Assembly: GCA_946644025.1 (NCBI GenBank)
Contig: CAMPCG010000046.1
Span: forward strand, 1-13,291
DNA: 13,291 nt
Source: an uncultured Prevotellaceae bacterium
Lineage (GTDB): Bacteria > Bacteroidota > Bacteroidia > Bacteroidales > Bacteroidaceae
Direction of reading: 5' to 3'
Position 1 is the first letter of the stretch. Each line of letters opens with the position of its first letter. The position numbers and the translations under genes were made by a program. Shown piece after piece: positions 5,638 to 12,342 of the stretch. The notes under the pieces were generated by a model, which saw only the letters and a program-made list of their open reading frames with translations, searched no databases and had not been told where the DNA came from.

Positions 5638-7640
5638 ATACAGACGAACGATACCTTCACCTCCTCTCCACCACCTATCCCACCGTGGCCGATGCTGCCG
5701 GCGAGGTCATCAACCTCGAGGCCATCCTGAACCTTCCCAAGGGCACCGAGCACTTCCTGGCCGACCTGCACGGCGAGCACGAAGCCTTCATACACGTGTT
5801 GAAGAACGCATCGGGAAACATCAAACGCAAGGTCACCGAGATATTTGGCACTACCATCCGCGAGAGCGAGAAGAAGGAACTCTGTACGCTCATCTACTAC
5901 CCCGAGCAGAAACTGGAACTCATCAAGGCACAGGAGGACGACATCGACGACTGGTACCACATCACCATCCACCAGCTGGTGCGCGTCTGCCGCGACGTGT
6001 CGTCGAAGTACACCCGTTCGAAGGTGCGTAAGTCCCTCCCGCCCGAGTTCTCCTACATCATCGAGGAACTGCTCCACGAGCGTACCGACGACCAGGACAA
6101 GGCTGCCTACGTGGCCGTCATCGTAGACACCATCATTACCACGGGACGGGCCGACGACTTCATCGTGGCCATCTGCAACGTCATACAGCGGCTGGCCATC
6201 GACCAGCTCCACATACTCGGCGACATCTATGACCGCGGTCCCGGTGCGCACATCATTATGGACACCCTGCGGCAGTATCACTCATGGGACATACAGTGGG
6301 GCAACCACGACATGCTCTGGATGGGCGCGGCGGCGGGCAACGATGCCTGTATCTGCAACGTGCTGCGGCTGTCGCTGCGCTATGCTAACCTCGTCACCCT
6401 CGAGGAGGGCTACGGCATCAACCTCGTGCCCCTGGCCACCTTTGCCCTCGAGGTCTATGGCGACGACCCTTGCACTGAGTTCATGCCGAAACTGCTGAGG
6501 GACGACGGGCATACCGACGAGAAGACGCTCCGCCTCATTGCCAAGATGCACAAGGCCATCACCGTCATGCAGTTCAAGACCGAGGCCCAGATATTTCACC
6601 GGCACCCCGAGTGGCAGATGGAAGACCGCTGCCTGCTGGAGCATATAGACTTCGGGCGCCAGGTGTGCGTCATCGACGGCAAGGACTACGAGATGAAGGA
6701 CTGCAACTTCCCCACCGTCGTTAGTGATGGTGCGGCTGCGGCAAGCACCATGCTTACAAAGGAGGAGGAGACGCTCATGCAGAAGCTGCACCACTCCTTC
6801 CGCGTCAGCGAGAAGCTACGCAAGCATATCCGCACCATCCTGAGCCACGGCTGTATGTATAGCATCTGCAATCAGAACCTGCTCTTCCATGCCTCCGTGC
6901 CCCTCAACGACGACGGGACGCTCAAGGACGTGGAGATACTCGGACAGAAATATCAGGGCCGCGACCTCATGCAGTACATCGGGCAGCTTGTGCGCTCGGC
7001 CTACCAGAACGATACGCCCGCCGACCTCAAGGCCTACGCCCGCGACTATTTCCTCTACCTCTGGTGTGGAAAAGACTCGCCGCTCTTCGATAAGTCAAAG
7101 ATGGCCACCTTCGAGCGATACTTCCTCACCGACCGGGAGACCTACCACGAGGAGAAGGGCAACTACTTCCGGCTGCGCAACTCCGAGGAAGTCTGCGACC
7201 GCATCCTCGATGCCTTCGGCGTATATCCCGCCCTTTCGGGGGGAAAGGTCGGGGGCGGTGGCCAGCGCCACATCATCAACGGCCATGTACCAGTTCATGC
7301 CGGGGCCGGCGAGAACCCCATCAAGGCTGGCGGACGCCTGATGGTCATCGACGGCGGTTTCTCGGAGGCCTACCATAAGGAAACGGGCATAGCCGGATAC
7401 ACGCTCGTCTACCACAGCCGCGGCTTCCAGCTTGTGCAGCACGAACCGTTTACCAGCACTCAGGACGCCATCCTACGCGGTACCGACATCAAGTCCACCA
7501 CGCAGATTGTCGAGATGTCAACCCACCGTATGCTCGTTGCCGACACTGACAAGGGCGAGGAGCTGCGCCGTCAGATTGCCGAGCTGAAAGACCTGCTCTA
7601 CGCCTATCGGCACGGCATCATCAAGGAGAAACGCAGCTGA
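5634..7640 (+). CDS. fbp: Fructose-1,6-bisphosphatase, class III
   Basis: 668 residues, the full size of class III FBPases, which remove the 1-phosphate of fructose 1,6-bisphosphate in gluconeogenesis using Mn2+. The calcineurin-like metallophosphatase motifs are intact: ADLHGEHEAF with Asp44 and His46, GDIYDRGPG at 196-204, and WGNHDMLWMG at 222-231. Further family blocks are HIINGHVPV (546-554), ENPIKAGGRLMVIDGGFSEA (560-579) and GIAGYTLVYHSRG (585-597). An unusual Gly-rich stretch, YPALSGGKVGGGGQR (531-545), precedes the HIINGH block. As far as I recall other class III enzymes, only about seven residues stand there, so roughly ten look inserted. Its first ATG overlaps the previous stop, placing fbp at the end of the sigma-factor gene run. 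The active site appears functional. Confidence 0.96.
   Translation: MNTDERYLHLLSTTYPTVADAAGEVINLEAILNLPKGTEHFLADLHGEHEAFIHVLKNASGNIKRKVTEIFGTTIRESEKKELCTLIYYPEQKLELIKAQEDDIDDWYHITIHQLVRVCRDVSSKYTRSKVRKSLPPEFSYIIEELLHERTDDQDKAAYVAVIVDTIITTGRADDFIVAICNVIQRLAIDQLHILGDIYDRGPGAHIIMDTLRQYHSWDIQWGNHDMLWMGAAAGNDACICNVLRLSLRYANLVTLEEGYGINLVPLATFALEVYGDDPCTEFMPKLLRDDGHTDEKTLRLIAKMHKAITVMQFKTEAQIFHRHPEWQMEDRCLLEHIDFGRQVCVIDGKDYEMKDCNFPTVVSDGAAAASTMLTKEEETLMQKLHHSFRVSEKLRKHIRTILSHGCMYSICNQNLLFHASVPLNDDGTLKDVEILGQKYQGRDLMQYIGQLVRSAYQNDTPADLKAYARDYFLYLWCGKDSPLFDKSKMATFERYFLTDRETYHEEKGNYFRLRNSEEVCDRILDAFGVYPALSGGKVGGGGQRHIINGHVPVHAGAGENPIKAGGRLMVIDGGFSEAYHKETGIAGYTLVYHSRGFQLVQHEPFTSTQDAILRGTDIKSTTQIVEMSTHRMLVADTDKGEELRRQIAELKDLLYAYRHGIIKEKRS
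7230..7262. repeat. GC-rich hairpin repeat embedded in fbp
   Basis: CCTTTC (7232-7237) and GAAAGG (7243-7248) flank a G5 loop and are followed by TCGGGGGCGGTGG. This is the same plan (hairpin, then T/C, then a G-run with GGTGG) as the intergenic copies at 3554-3585 and 12151-12183. Here it codes for the Gly-rich insertion in FBPase. Confidence 0.5.
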
Positions 7641-7678
7641 CGGACAATGTTAAAAGGTTATAAGATATGACCGCGTAT

Positions 7679-7710
7679 TTTGCCGTGACGTAAAATTGGC
7701 GTAACTTTGC
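7679..7710 (+). promoter_or_regulatory. Promoter of the ThiE-like gene
   Basis: TTTG at 7679-7682, a 19-base spacer, then TAACTTTGC at 7702-7710, a full Bacteroidetes promoter. The start codon follows at 7733, leaving a very short leader with no room for a riboswitch. Confidence 0.8.
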
Positions 7711-7732
7711 AGTCACAAAAGGACGGACGACG

Positions 7733-8341
7733 ATGAAACTCATCATCTTGACAAAGCCCACTTTCTTCGTGGAGGAGGACAAGATTCTGACCACGCTCTT
7801 CGAAGAGGGGCTGGAGAATCTGCATCTGAGCAAGCCGCAGTCGGAGCCGGTGTACTCCGAGCGGCTGCTTACGCTGCTCAGCGATGAATACTATCGGCGC
7901 ATCACCGTTCACCACCATTTCTACCTGCGCGAGGAGTATGGCCTGCGCGGCATTCACCTGAACACGCCCGACGAGGAGCTGCCCTACGGATATAAGGGCC
8001 ATGTGAGCTGTACGTGCCAGAGGGTGGAAGACCTGAAGACGGCAAAGAAGCACATGGACTATGTGTTCCTCGAGACCATCTTCGACAGCAACAGCAATCC
8101 CCAGAACAAACAGTCGCACACACTGGAAGAGCTGCGCGAGGCATCGCGTCGCGGGCTCATAGACCGTCATGTCTATGCGCGTGGCGGCATCACCGCCGAC
8201 AATATCCGGCTGATGCGCGACCTGGGCTTCGGCGGCGTGGTAATCTGCGGCGACCTGTGGAACCGGTTCAACATACAGCAGGGGCAGGACTTCAAGGAGC
8301 TCATAGCCCACTTCCAGAAACTGTTGCGACTGGTGAGCTGA
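7733..8341 (+). CDS. ThiE/TenI-fold protein (thiamine phosphate synthase-like), probably not a true ThiE
   Basis: 202 residues with the overall shape of the thiamine phosphate synthase/TenI TIM barrel: MKLIILTKP start, GLRGIHLNTPDEELP (70-84), GHVSCTCQRVEDLKTAKK (89-106), MDYVFLETIF (108-117), RHVYARGGITADNI (145-158) and LGFGGVVICGDLW (164-176). Such proteins usually get a thiamine phosphate synthase label. The residues that define ThiE are missing: the IND of the pyrimidine/pyrophosphate site reads VHHHF (59-63), the GVHLGQxD strand lacks its Asp, and the GPVFxTxTK segment reads ETIFDSNSNPQNKQ. No other thiamine gene and no TPP riboswitch is nearby. A TenI-like or different barrel function is more likely. 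It has its own promoter and lies 55 bases before prs. Confidence 0.75.
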   Translation: MKLIILTKPTFFVEEDKILTTLFEEGLENLHLSKPQSEPVYSERLLTLLSDEYYRRITVHHHFYLREEYGLRGIHLNTPDEELPYGYKGHVSCTCQRVEDLKTAKKHMDYVFLETIFDSNSNPQNKQSHTLEELREASRRGLIDRHVYARGGITADNIRLMRDLGFGGVVICGDLWNRFNIQQGQDFKELIAHFQKLLRLVS

Positions 8342-8396
8342 CGCTTTACCCCCGCCCCCAACGAGTCTTGACAAACTTAGGATAAACATATATATT

Positions 8397-9335
8397 ATGG
8401 AAACGAATAATTCATACATGGTTTTCTCCGGCACGGCTACGCGCTACCTTGCAGAAAAGATTTGTCAGAGCCTGGGCTGCCCGCTGGGTAAACTGCAGAT
8501 GACGAAGTTCTCCGACGGCGAGTTTGCCGTGAGCTACGAGGAGTCCATCCGTGGCCGTGACATCTTCCTTGTGCAGAGCACGTTCCCCAACAGCGACAAC
8601 CTCATGGAGCTGCTGCTCATGATTGATGCTGCCAAGCGAGCCTCCGCCCGTACCATCAATGCTGTGATTCCCTACTTCGGCTGGGCGCGCCAGGACCGTA
8701 AGGACAAGCCCCGCGTCTCCATCGGCGCAAAGCTCGTGGCCGACCTGTTGAGCGTGGCCGGCGTGAACCGTGTCATCACCATGGACCTCCATGCCGACCA
8801 GATACAGGGATTCTTCAACGTGCCTGTAGATCATCTCTATGCCTCGGGCGTCATCCTGCCTTATCTGCAGAGCCTTCAGCTGGACGAGCTGGTGATAGCC
8901 TCGCCCGACGTGGGCGGCTCGAAGCGTGCCAATGCCTACGCCAAGTACCTGGGCTGTCCGCTGGTGCTGTGCAACAAGACCCGTGCGCGTGCCAACGTGG
9001 TAGACACGATGCAGATTATCGGCGAGGTGGAGGGCAAGAACGTGGTCATCATCGACGACATGGTGGACACCGCCGGCACCATCACCAAGGCTGCCGACCT
9101 TATGATGGAGTCGGGGGCGGTGAGTGTGCGTGCCTGTGCCAGCCACTGCGTCATGAGCGGCCCTGCCAGCGAGCGCGTGCAGGACAGCGCCCTGGAGGAG
9201 CTGGTCTTCACCGACTCCATTCCCTACACGCAGCGCTGTGCAAAGGTGAAGCAACTCTCCGTGGCCGACATGTTCGCCGAGACCATCCGCCGTGTCATTG
9301 CCAACGAGAGCATCAGCGACCAGTATCTGGTGTAG
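8397..9335 (+). CDS. prs: Ribose-phosphate pyrophosphokinase (PRPP synthase)
   Basis: 312 residues, typical class I PRPP synthetase length. It makes PRPP from ribose 5-phosphate and ATP for purine, pyrimidine, NAD, His and Trp synthesis, in the cytoplasm. Visible motifs: KFSDGEFAV (37-45), VQSTFPNSDNLMELL (59-73), PYFGWARQDRKDKPR (92-106) for ATP binding, DLHADQIQGFF with His132, the flexible-loop basic residues K194 and R196 (CNKTRAR, at the numbers of the E. coli catalytic pair), and the PRPP loop VVIIDDMVDTAGT (216-228). Nothing essential is missing. The ATG at 8397 has no obvious Shine-Dalgarno and an AT-rich leader. It may be read from the ThiE-like gene's promoter 55 bases upstream of it, since no better promoter is seen in the gap. 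Confidence 0.97.
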   Translation: METNNSYMVFSGTATRYLAEKICQSLGCPLGKLQMTKFSDGEFAVSYEESIRGRDIFLVQSTFPNSDNLMELLLMIDAAKRASARTINAVIPYFGWARQDRKDKPRVSIGAKLVADLLSVAGVNRVITMDLHADQIQGFFNVPVDHLYASGVILPYLQSLQLDELVIASPDVGGSKRANAYAKYLGCPLVLCNKTRARANVVDTMQIIGEVEGKNVVIIDDMVDTAGTITKAADLMMESGAVSVRACASHCVMSGPASERVQDSALEELVFTDSIPYTQRCAKVKQLSVADMFAETIRRVIANESISDQYLV

Positions 9336-9390
9336 TCGTGGAGATAAAGCAGACAAGAGTAGAGTATATAATATTGTAACGAATAGTAAG

Positions 9391-10482
9391 ATGAAGAAAT
9401 CATTTGTAGGCCTCTGTGCTATGGCCTTGACGATGGCTGCGTGTCAGCCCGACGGTTTTAGGGTGAGTGGCGTCGCCGAAGGATTCAGTGACGGTGACAC
9501 CCTGTATTTCTACGAGGTGATGGGCGCCCCCACACCCACTGACACCATTATTCTGAAGAACGGCAAGTTCAAGCTGGAAGGGCCGGTCGACTCTGTGACG
9601 ATGGCTTCCGTGGTGTCTGCCGACGGTTCTGCCGGAGCGCTCTTCTTTAAGGAGAAGGGCAGCATCGACGTCACGGTGACGAAAAGCGGTATGCCGAAGA
9701 TTGGCGGCACCGCGTCGAACGACGCTTGGCAGGAGGTGAACGAGATGCAGGCGAGGTACTCCGTGAAGTTCGACTCGCTGATGGCTCCCCTCTACATGGG
9801 CGAGCCTGACGAAAGCGCCCGTGTGGAGGCCATGAAAGCCTATCAGATCATTGAGCGCGAGATGATTGATAATGTGATTAAGATTGCCGAGAAGAACCTC
9901 GACAACGAGCTGGGCTACTTCGTCGTGACGAGCATGGCCGGCGGTACGGATTTGGGTCCTGAGCGTGTCAAGGAGCTCATCGGTAAGATGCCCGGCGAGT
10001 TCCAGCAGCGCAAGGAGGTGGTCGACATCATGAAGATGCTCGAGGGTGCCGAGGCGCTTGCCAAGGGAAAGGTGATGCCCGACTTCACACTGCCTACGCC
10101 CGACGGTCAGCAGCTCAGTGCGCTGGCTGAGGTAGGCAAGCACAAGATTACCATCCTCGACTTTTGGGCCAAGTGGTGCAATCCCTGTTGCGACGAGATG
10201 CCCTCGATGGTGAGCCTCTATCAGGAATACAAAGACAAGGGCCTCGGCATTATAGGCATATCGCTCGACACCGATAAGGAGTCGTGGACGAAAGGATTTG
10301 CCGACATGCAGATGACTTGGACGCAGGTGAGCGACCTGCAGGGCTGGAAGAGTCCCGTCGTGGAACTCTATCAGGTGAACGCCATCCCCTTCACCGTCGT
10401 CGTCGACCAGAAGGGCGTCATCCTGGAGAAAGGTCTCAGGGGCGAGAGCCTCAGGACGTTCATCGAGGAGAGCCTGAAGTAA
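9391..10482 (+). CDS. TlpA-family thiol-disulfide lipoprotein with DUF4369 domain
   Basis: 363 residues. A signal peptide (MKKSFVGLCAMALTM) ends in an AAC lipobox with Cys18, so it is envelope-anchored. The N-terminal half (about 22-125) resembles DUF4369: SDGDTLYFYEVM, TDTIILKNGKFKLEGPV. The C-terminal half (about 226-363) is a TlpA/ResA-like thioredoxin fold: MPDFTLPTPDGQQLSAL, then FWAKWCNPCCDEMPSM with the active-site pair Cys263-Asn-Pro-Cys266, and the cis-proline loop NAIPFTVVVDQ with Pro333. Such proteins reduce periplasmic disulfides or support cytochrome c assembly in Bacteroidetes; the partner is unknown. A third Cys (267) directly follows the active site. The frame opens at 9292 inside prs, but ATG 9391 gives the signal peptide and is chosen. 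A strong terminator follows. Confidence 0.92.
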   Translation: MKKSFVGLCAMALTMAACQPDGFRVSGVAEGFSDGDTLYFYEVMGAPTPTDTIILKNGKFKLEGPVDSVTMASVVSADGSAGALFFKEKGSIDVTVTKSGMPKIGGTASNDAWQEVNEMQARYSVKFDSLMAPLYMGEPDESARVEAMKAYQIIEREMIDNVIKIAEKNLDNELGYFVVTSMAGGTDLGPERVKELIGKMPGEFQQRKEVVDIMKMLEGAEALAKGKVMPDFTLPTPDGQQLSALAEVGKHKITILDFWAKWCNPCCDEMPSMVSLYQEYKDKGLGIIGISLDTDKESWTKGFADMQMTWTQVSDLQGWKSPVVELYQVNAIPFTVVVDQKGVILEKGLRGESLRTFIEESLK

Positions 10483-10510
10483 GCCACTCCGCGCTCCCCC
10501 TCTCTAATAT

Positions 10511-10536
10511 GCCCTCCCTGAACGGGGAGGGCTTTT
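10511..10536 (+). terminator. Intrinsic terminator after the TlpA-like gene
   Basis: GCCCTCCC (10511-10518) and GGGAGGGC (10525-10532) form a perfect 8-bp stem with a 6-base loop, followed by TTTTCTT. It lies about 30 bases after the stop codon. Confidence 0.85.
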
Positions 10537-10561
10537 CTTATGCTTGGTGGTATAGGGTCAT

Positions 10562-10643
10562 AGCAAGGAATCTCGCTTGTCTAATTTCGCGTTAGACAAG
10601 CGAGATTCCCTACATTACGCCTGTGTGCGGCGTAATCCTTGCT
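10562..10643. other. Multi-stem structured element in a convergent gap
   Basis: Three nested inverted repeats in 82 bases. The outer arms AGCAAGGA (10562-10569) and TCCTTGCT (10636-10643) are perfect complements. Inside is a perfect 18-bp hairpin, GGAATCTCGCTTGTCTAA (10567-10584) with 10592-10609 and a 7-base loop, and a perfect 8-bp hairpin, ATTACGCC (10614-10621) with GGCGTAAT (10629-10636) and a 7-base loop. Together they can form a three-way junction. No T-run follows, so it is not a plain terminator. It sits between the ends of two converging genes. It could be a small palindromic mobile element, a recombination or protein-binding site, or a structured RNA. Confidence 0.75.
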
Positions 10644-10724
10644 TCATTTCTTTACGCAGGGCATCATCCTTTGTAAAGTTGAAGAATTAAAAGATTATGC
10701 GGGCGGGGTAGGGGGTGAAATCCT
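10644..10724. other. Remainder of convergent gap, weak features only
   Basis: CTTTAC (10650-10655) and GTAAAG (10673-10678) can form a weak stem, and a G-run segment GGGCGGGGTAGGGGG lies at 10701-10715, resembling one arm of the GC-rich repeat family. No gene seen. A terminator for panD on the minus strand is expected here but is not clear. Confidence 0.4.
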
Positions 10725-11066
10725 CTACAGTCTGTTGTTCTTCGGGAATACCACCGATGGCTTGAAGGTCTTGGCCTCCTCGAAGTCCATCAGGGCATAG
10801 GAGATGATGATGACCGTGTCGCCCACCTGCACCCGTCGCGCTGCTGCGCCGTTGAGGCAGATGCATCCGCTGCCGCGTTCGCCCTTGATGATGTAGGTCT
10901 CAAAGCGTTCGCCGTTGTTGTTGTCCAGCACCTGGACTTTTTCGCCGGCAATCATGTTGGCGGCGTCCATCAGGTCTTCGTCGATGGTGATGCTGCCCAT
11001 GTAGTTCAGGTTGGCTTCCGTGACCTGAACGCAGTGCAGCTTTGACTTCATTACTTCTATCAACAC
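10725..11066 (-). CDS. panD: Aspartate 1-decarboxylase
   Basis: 113 residues. PanD converts L-aspartate to beta-alanine, the partner of pantoate in pantothenate synthesis. The proenzyme cuts itself between Gly24 and Ser25 ([16 protein letters not shown]) to make the pyruvoyl group, exactly at the E. coli positions. Lys9, Arg54, Thr57 and Tyr58 ([14 protein letters not shown]) are present, as is the conserved NGAAAR (72-77). The start is GTG at 11066: it gives [11 protein letters not shown], which fits the length and register of the family (G24-S25), whereas the first ATG (11051) would remove five residues of the opening strand. It is downstream of panC on the same strand, separated by a 150-base repeat-filled gap, so the pair is probably one transcript. 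Confidence 0.96.
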   Translation of the reverse strand: MLIEVMKSKLHCVQVTEANLNYMGSITIDEDLMDAANMIAGEKVQVLDNNNGERFETYIIKGERGSGCICLNGAAARRVQVGDTVIIISYALMDFEEAKTFKPSVVFPKNNRL

Positions 11067-11098
11067 CTTAGTTAAAGTTGAAAAGTTAAAACAGTGAT

Positions 11099-11205
11099 TA
11101 ACGATATTTCGATATAACGAGATTTCTAACGATATAACGATATTTCGATATAACGATATAACGAGATATAACGATATTACGACATGGCGAGATTACGACA
11201 TGGCG
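11099..11205. repeat. AACGATAT short repeats between panC and panD
   Basis: The gap is built from overlapping variants of AACGATAT and TTCGATAT, more than eight copies, and ends with a 14-base direct repeat ATTACGACATGGCG (11176-11189 and 11192-11205). Many units are self-complementary (ATATCGTTATATCG-like), so alternative hairpins are possible in the panC-panD transcript. Confidence 0.8.
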
Positions 11206-11216
11206 GGGGGCAGCGA

Positions 11217-12068
11217 TTAGCTCTTGAACTTGATGTGGTCGATGAGGCGGATGGGCGTCTTTCCGCAGTAGACGGTGATGCAGCCTACGGCGTAGGTCGT
11301 GTCGTCCCATGAGTTGATGTCCTGCAGGGTGTTTCCGTCGACGATGGCGAAGTACTCCGTCTTGAGTCCCTTTGTGGCGTCGATGTCGGCCACCACCTTG
11401 TCGTGAGTCTCCTGTACGGTGTGTGTCTTGGCGTATTCCACACCGTCTTTGAGTGCCTGGTATATGCGTGGTGCTATGGCTCGCTCGTCGGGTGCGAGCA
11501 GTGTGTTGCGGCTGCTGCGTGCCAGTCCGTCGTCATCGCGCACGATGGGGCACTCTACTATCTGCACTTTGATTTGGAGGTGTCTGACCATGGCTTTGAT
11601 GACTGCAATCTGCTGCCAGTCCTTCTCTCCGAAGTAGGCGCGGTCGGGCCGGACGATGTAGAACAGTCGGCTGACGACCTGGCATACGCCGTTGAAGTGG
11701 CCGGGGCGGTGTGCGCCCTCCATGACGGTCGACACGGGTGGGTACTCAAACTGTCGTGTGTCCGGCGTGGGGTACATCTCTTCTACGCTCGGGGCGAAGA
11801 CATAGTCGGCCTTGCACTCCTCGAGCAGCTGGCAGTCGGCCTTGAGGTTGCGGGGGTAGTTTTTCAGGTCGTTCTTGTCGTTGAACTGGGTGGGGTTGAC
11901 AAAGACCGACACCACGGTGATGTCGTTTTCCTTGACGCTGCACCTGACGAGGGAGGCGTGTCCCTCGTGCAGTGCGCCCATTGTGGGAACGAAGCCGATG
12001 CTGCGTCCCTGCTTGCGGTCGTCGAAGAGGGCGTTCTGAAGGTCGGCAATCTTTTCAAAAACTTTCAT
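11217..12068 (-). CDS. panC: Pantoate--beta-alanine ligase (pantothenate synthetase)
   Basis: 283 residues, the normal PanC length. It joins pantoate and beta-alanine with ATP to make pantothenate, the CoA precursor, in the cytoplasm. The nucleotidyltransferase signature [16 protein letters not shown] (26-41) carries the HxGH motif (His34, His37). VFVNPTQFN (56-63) and [12 protein letters not shown] (117-128) line the pantoate site. FGEKDWQQ (146-153) and the KMSKS-like DGLARSSRN (180-188) complete the ATP site. The frame is open up to 12263, but that extension crosses the GC-rich hairpin repeat and an AT-rich promoter zone, so ATG 12068 ([11 protein letters not shown]) is chosen. Its product step uses the beta-alanine made by panD, next on the same strand. 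Confidence 0.97.
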   Translation of the reverse strand: MKVFEKIADLQNALFDDRKQGRSIGFVPTMGALHEGHASLVRCSVKENDITVVSVFVNPTQFNDKNDLKNYPRNLKADCQLLEECKADYVFAPSVEEMYPTPDTRQFEYPPVSTVMEGAHRPGHFNGVCQVVSRLFYIVRPDRAYFGEKDWQQIAVIKAMVRHLQIKVQIVECPIVRDDDGLARSSRNTLLAPDERAIAPRIYQALKDGVEYAKTHTVQETHDKVVADIDATKGLKTEYFAIVDGNTLQDINSWDDTTYAVGCITVYCGKTPIRLIDHIKFKS

Positions 12069-12103
12069 TTCTTTTGGGTATTGGGTGTTGGGATGGATTC
12101 GAG

Positions 12104-12130
12104 ACCCCACCCCCATCCCTCCCACGAAGT
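12104..12130. repeat. C-rich partial copy of the GC-rich repeat family
   Basis: ACCCCACCCCCATCCCTCCC followed by ACGAAG. It resembles the G-run arm of the repeat family read on the other strand, and lies about 45 bases from the better copy at 12151-12183. Other half-sites are at 8349-8362 (CCCCGCCCCCAACG) and 10701-10715. Confidence 0.45.
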
Positions 12131-12134
12131 AAGG

Positions 12135-12153
12135 GGCTTTACGGCATAAAGCC
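12135..12153. other. Hairpin in the panC leader
   Basis: GGCTTTA (12135-12141) and TAAAGCC (12147-12153) form a perfect 7-bp stem around CGGCA. It shares its last two bases with the next hairpin (12152-12169), so the two compete. Confidence 0.55.
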
Positions 12154-12183
12154 TCCCCCTCGGGGGAGGTTGGTGGGGGCTGG
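12151..12183. repeat. GC-rich hairpin repeat, copy in the panC leader
   Basis: CCTCCCC/GGGGAGG stem (12152-12158 with 12163-12169) followed by TTGGTGGGGGCTGG. It matches the copy at 3554-3585 in the opposite orientation and the fbp-embedded copy in plan. It falls inside the presumed 5' leader of panC. Confidence 0.75.
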
Positions 12184-12197
12184 TTTTCTTTCGGGCT

Positions 12198-12206
12198 GCA
12201 AAATAA
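12198..12206 (-). promoter_or_regulatory. Likely panC promoter -7 element
   Basis: On the minus strand this reads TTATTTTGC, one mismatch from TAnnTTTGC, with a T-rich tract about 20 bases upstream. It would give panC a leader of about 120 bases that contains the two hairpins. Confidence 0.4.
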
Positions 12207-12311
12207 CAACATTTTTCCCGAATAAGAAAAAAAAAGCCTAAAAATAAGCCTATAAAATGTCACAAATTCCTAAAAATGCTCAGTTTGTATGGCCTAATGC
12301 GTGTTTTTTTG

Positions 12312-12320
12312 TACCTTTGC
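12312..12320 (+). promoter_or_regulatory. Promoter -7 element of the glycogen-synthase-like gene
   Basis: TACCTTTGC matches the Bacteroidetes -7 consensus and lies 22 bases before the chosen ATG at 12343. The only upstream TTTG (12284-12287) is 24 bases away, longer than the 19 seen at the two strong promoters in this window. Confidence 0.65.
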
Positions 12321-12342
12321 AAACGATTTAACACTTCATAGT

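Noticed and set aside
7641..7732. Possible TPP riboswitch ahead of the ThiE-like gene
   Set aside because: The promoter leaves only about 20 bases of leader, and no THI-box words (CUGAGA) are visible.
8368..8396. TTGACA, 17 bases, TATATT: a near-perfect sigma-70 promoter of the E. coli type before prs
   Set aside because: The TATATT touches the ATG, so transcription would start inside the gene. Bacteroidetes promoters in this window use TAnnTTTGC instead. Probably chance in AT-rich leader sequence.
9292..9390. 33-codon upstream extension of the TlpA-like protein overlapping prs
   Set aside because: It would bury the lipoprotein signal peptide that starts at 9391.
11098..11310. 70-codon minus-strand open frame over the panC end and the panC-panD gap
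   Set aside because: It overlaps panC in another frame and its C-terminal part is only translated repeat.
12069..12263. 65-codon upstream extension of panC
   Set aside because: It crosses the GC-rich repeat and the promoter region. PanC proteins begin at MKVFEKI-type sequence and the 283-residue form has the normal length.
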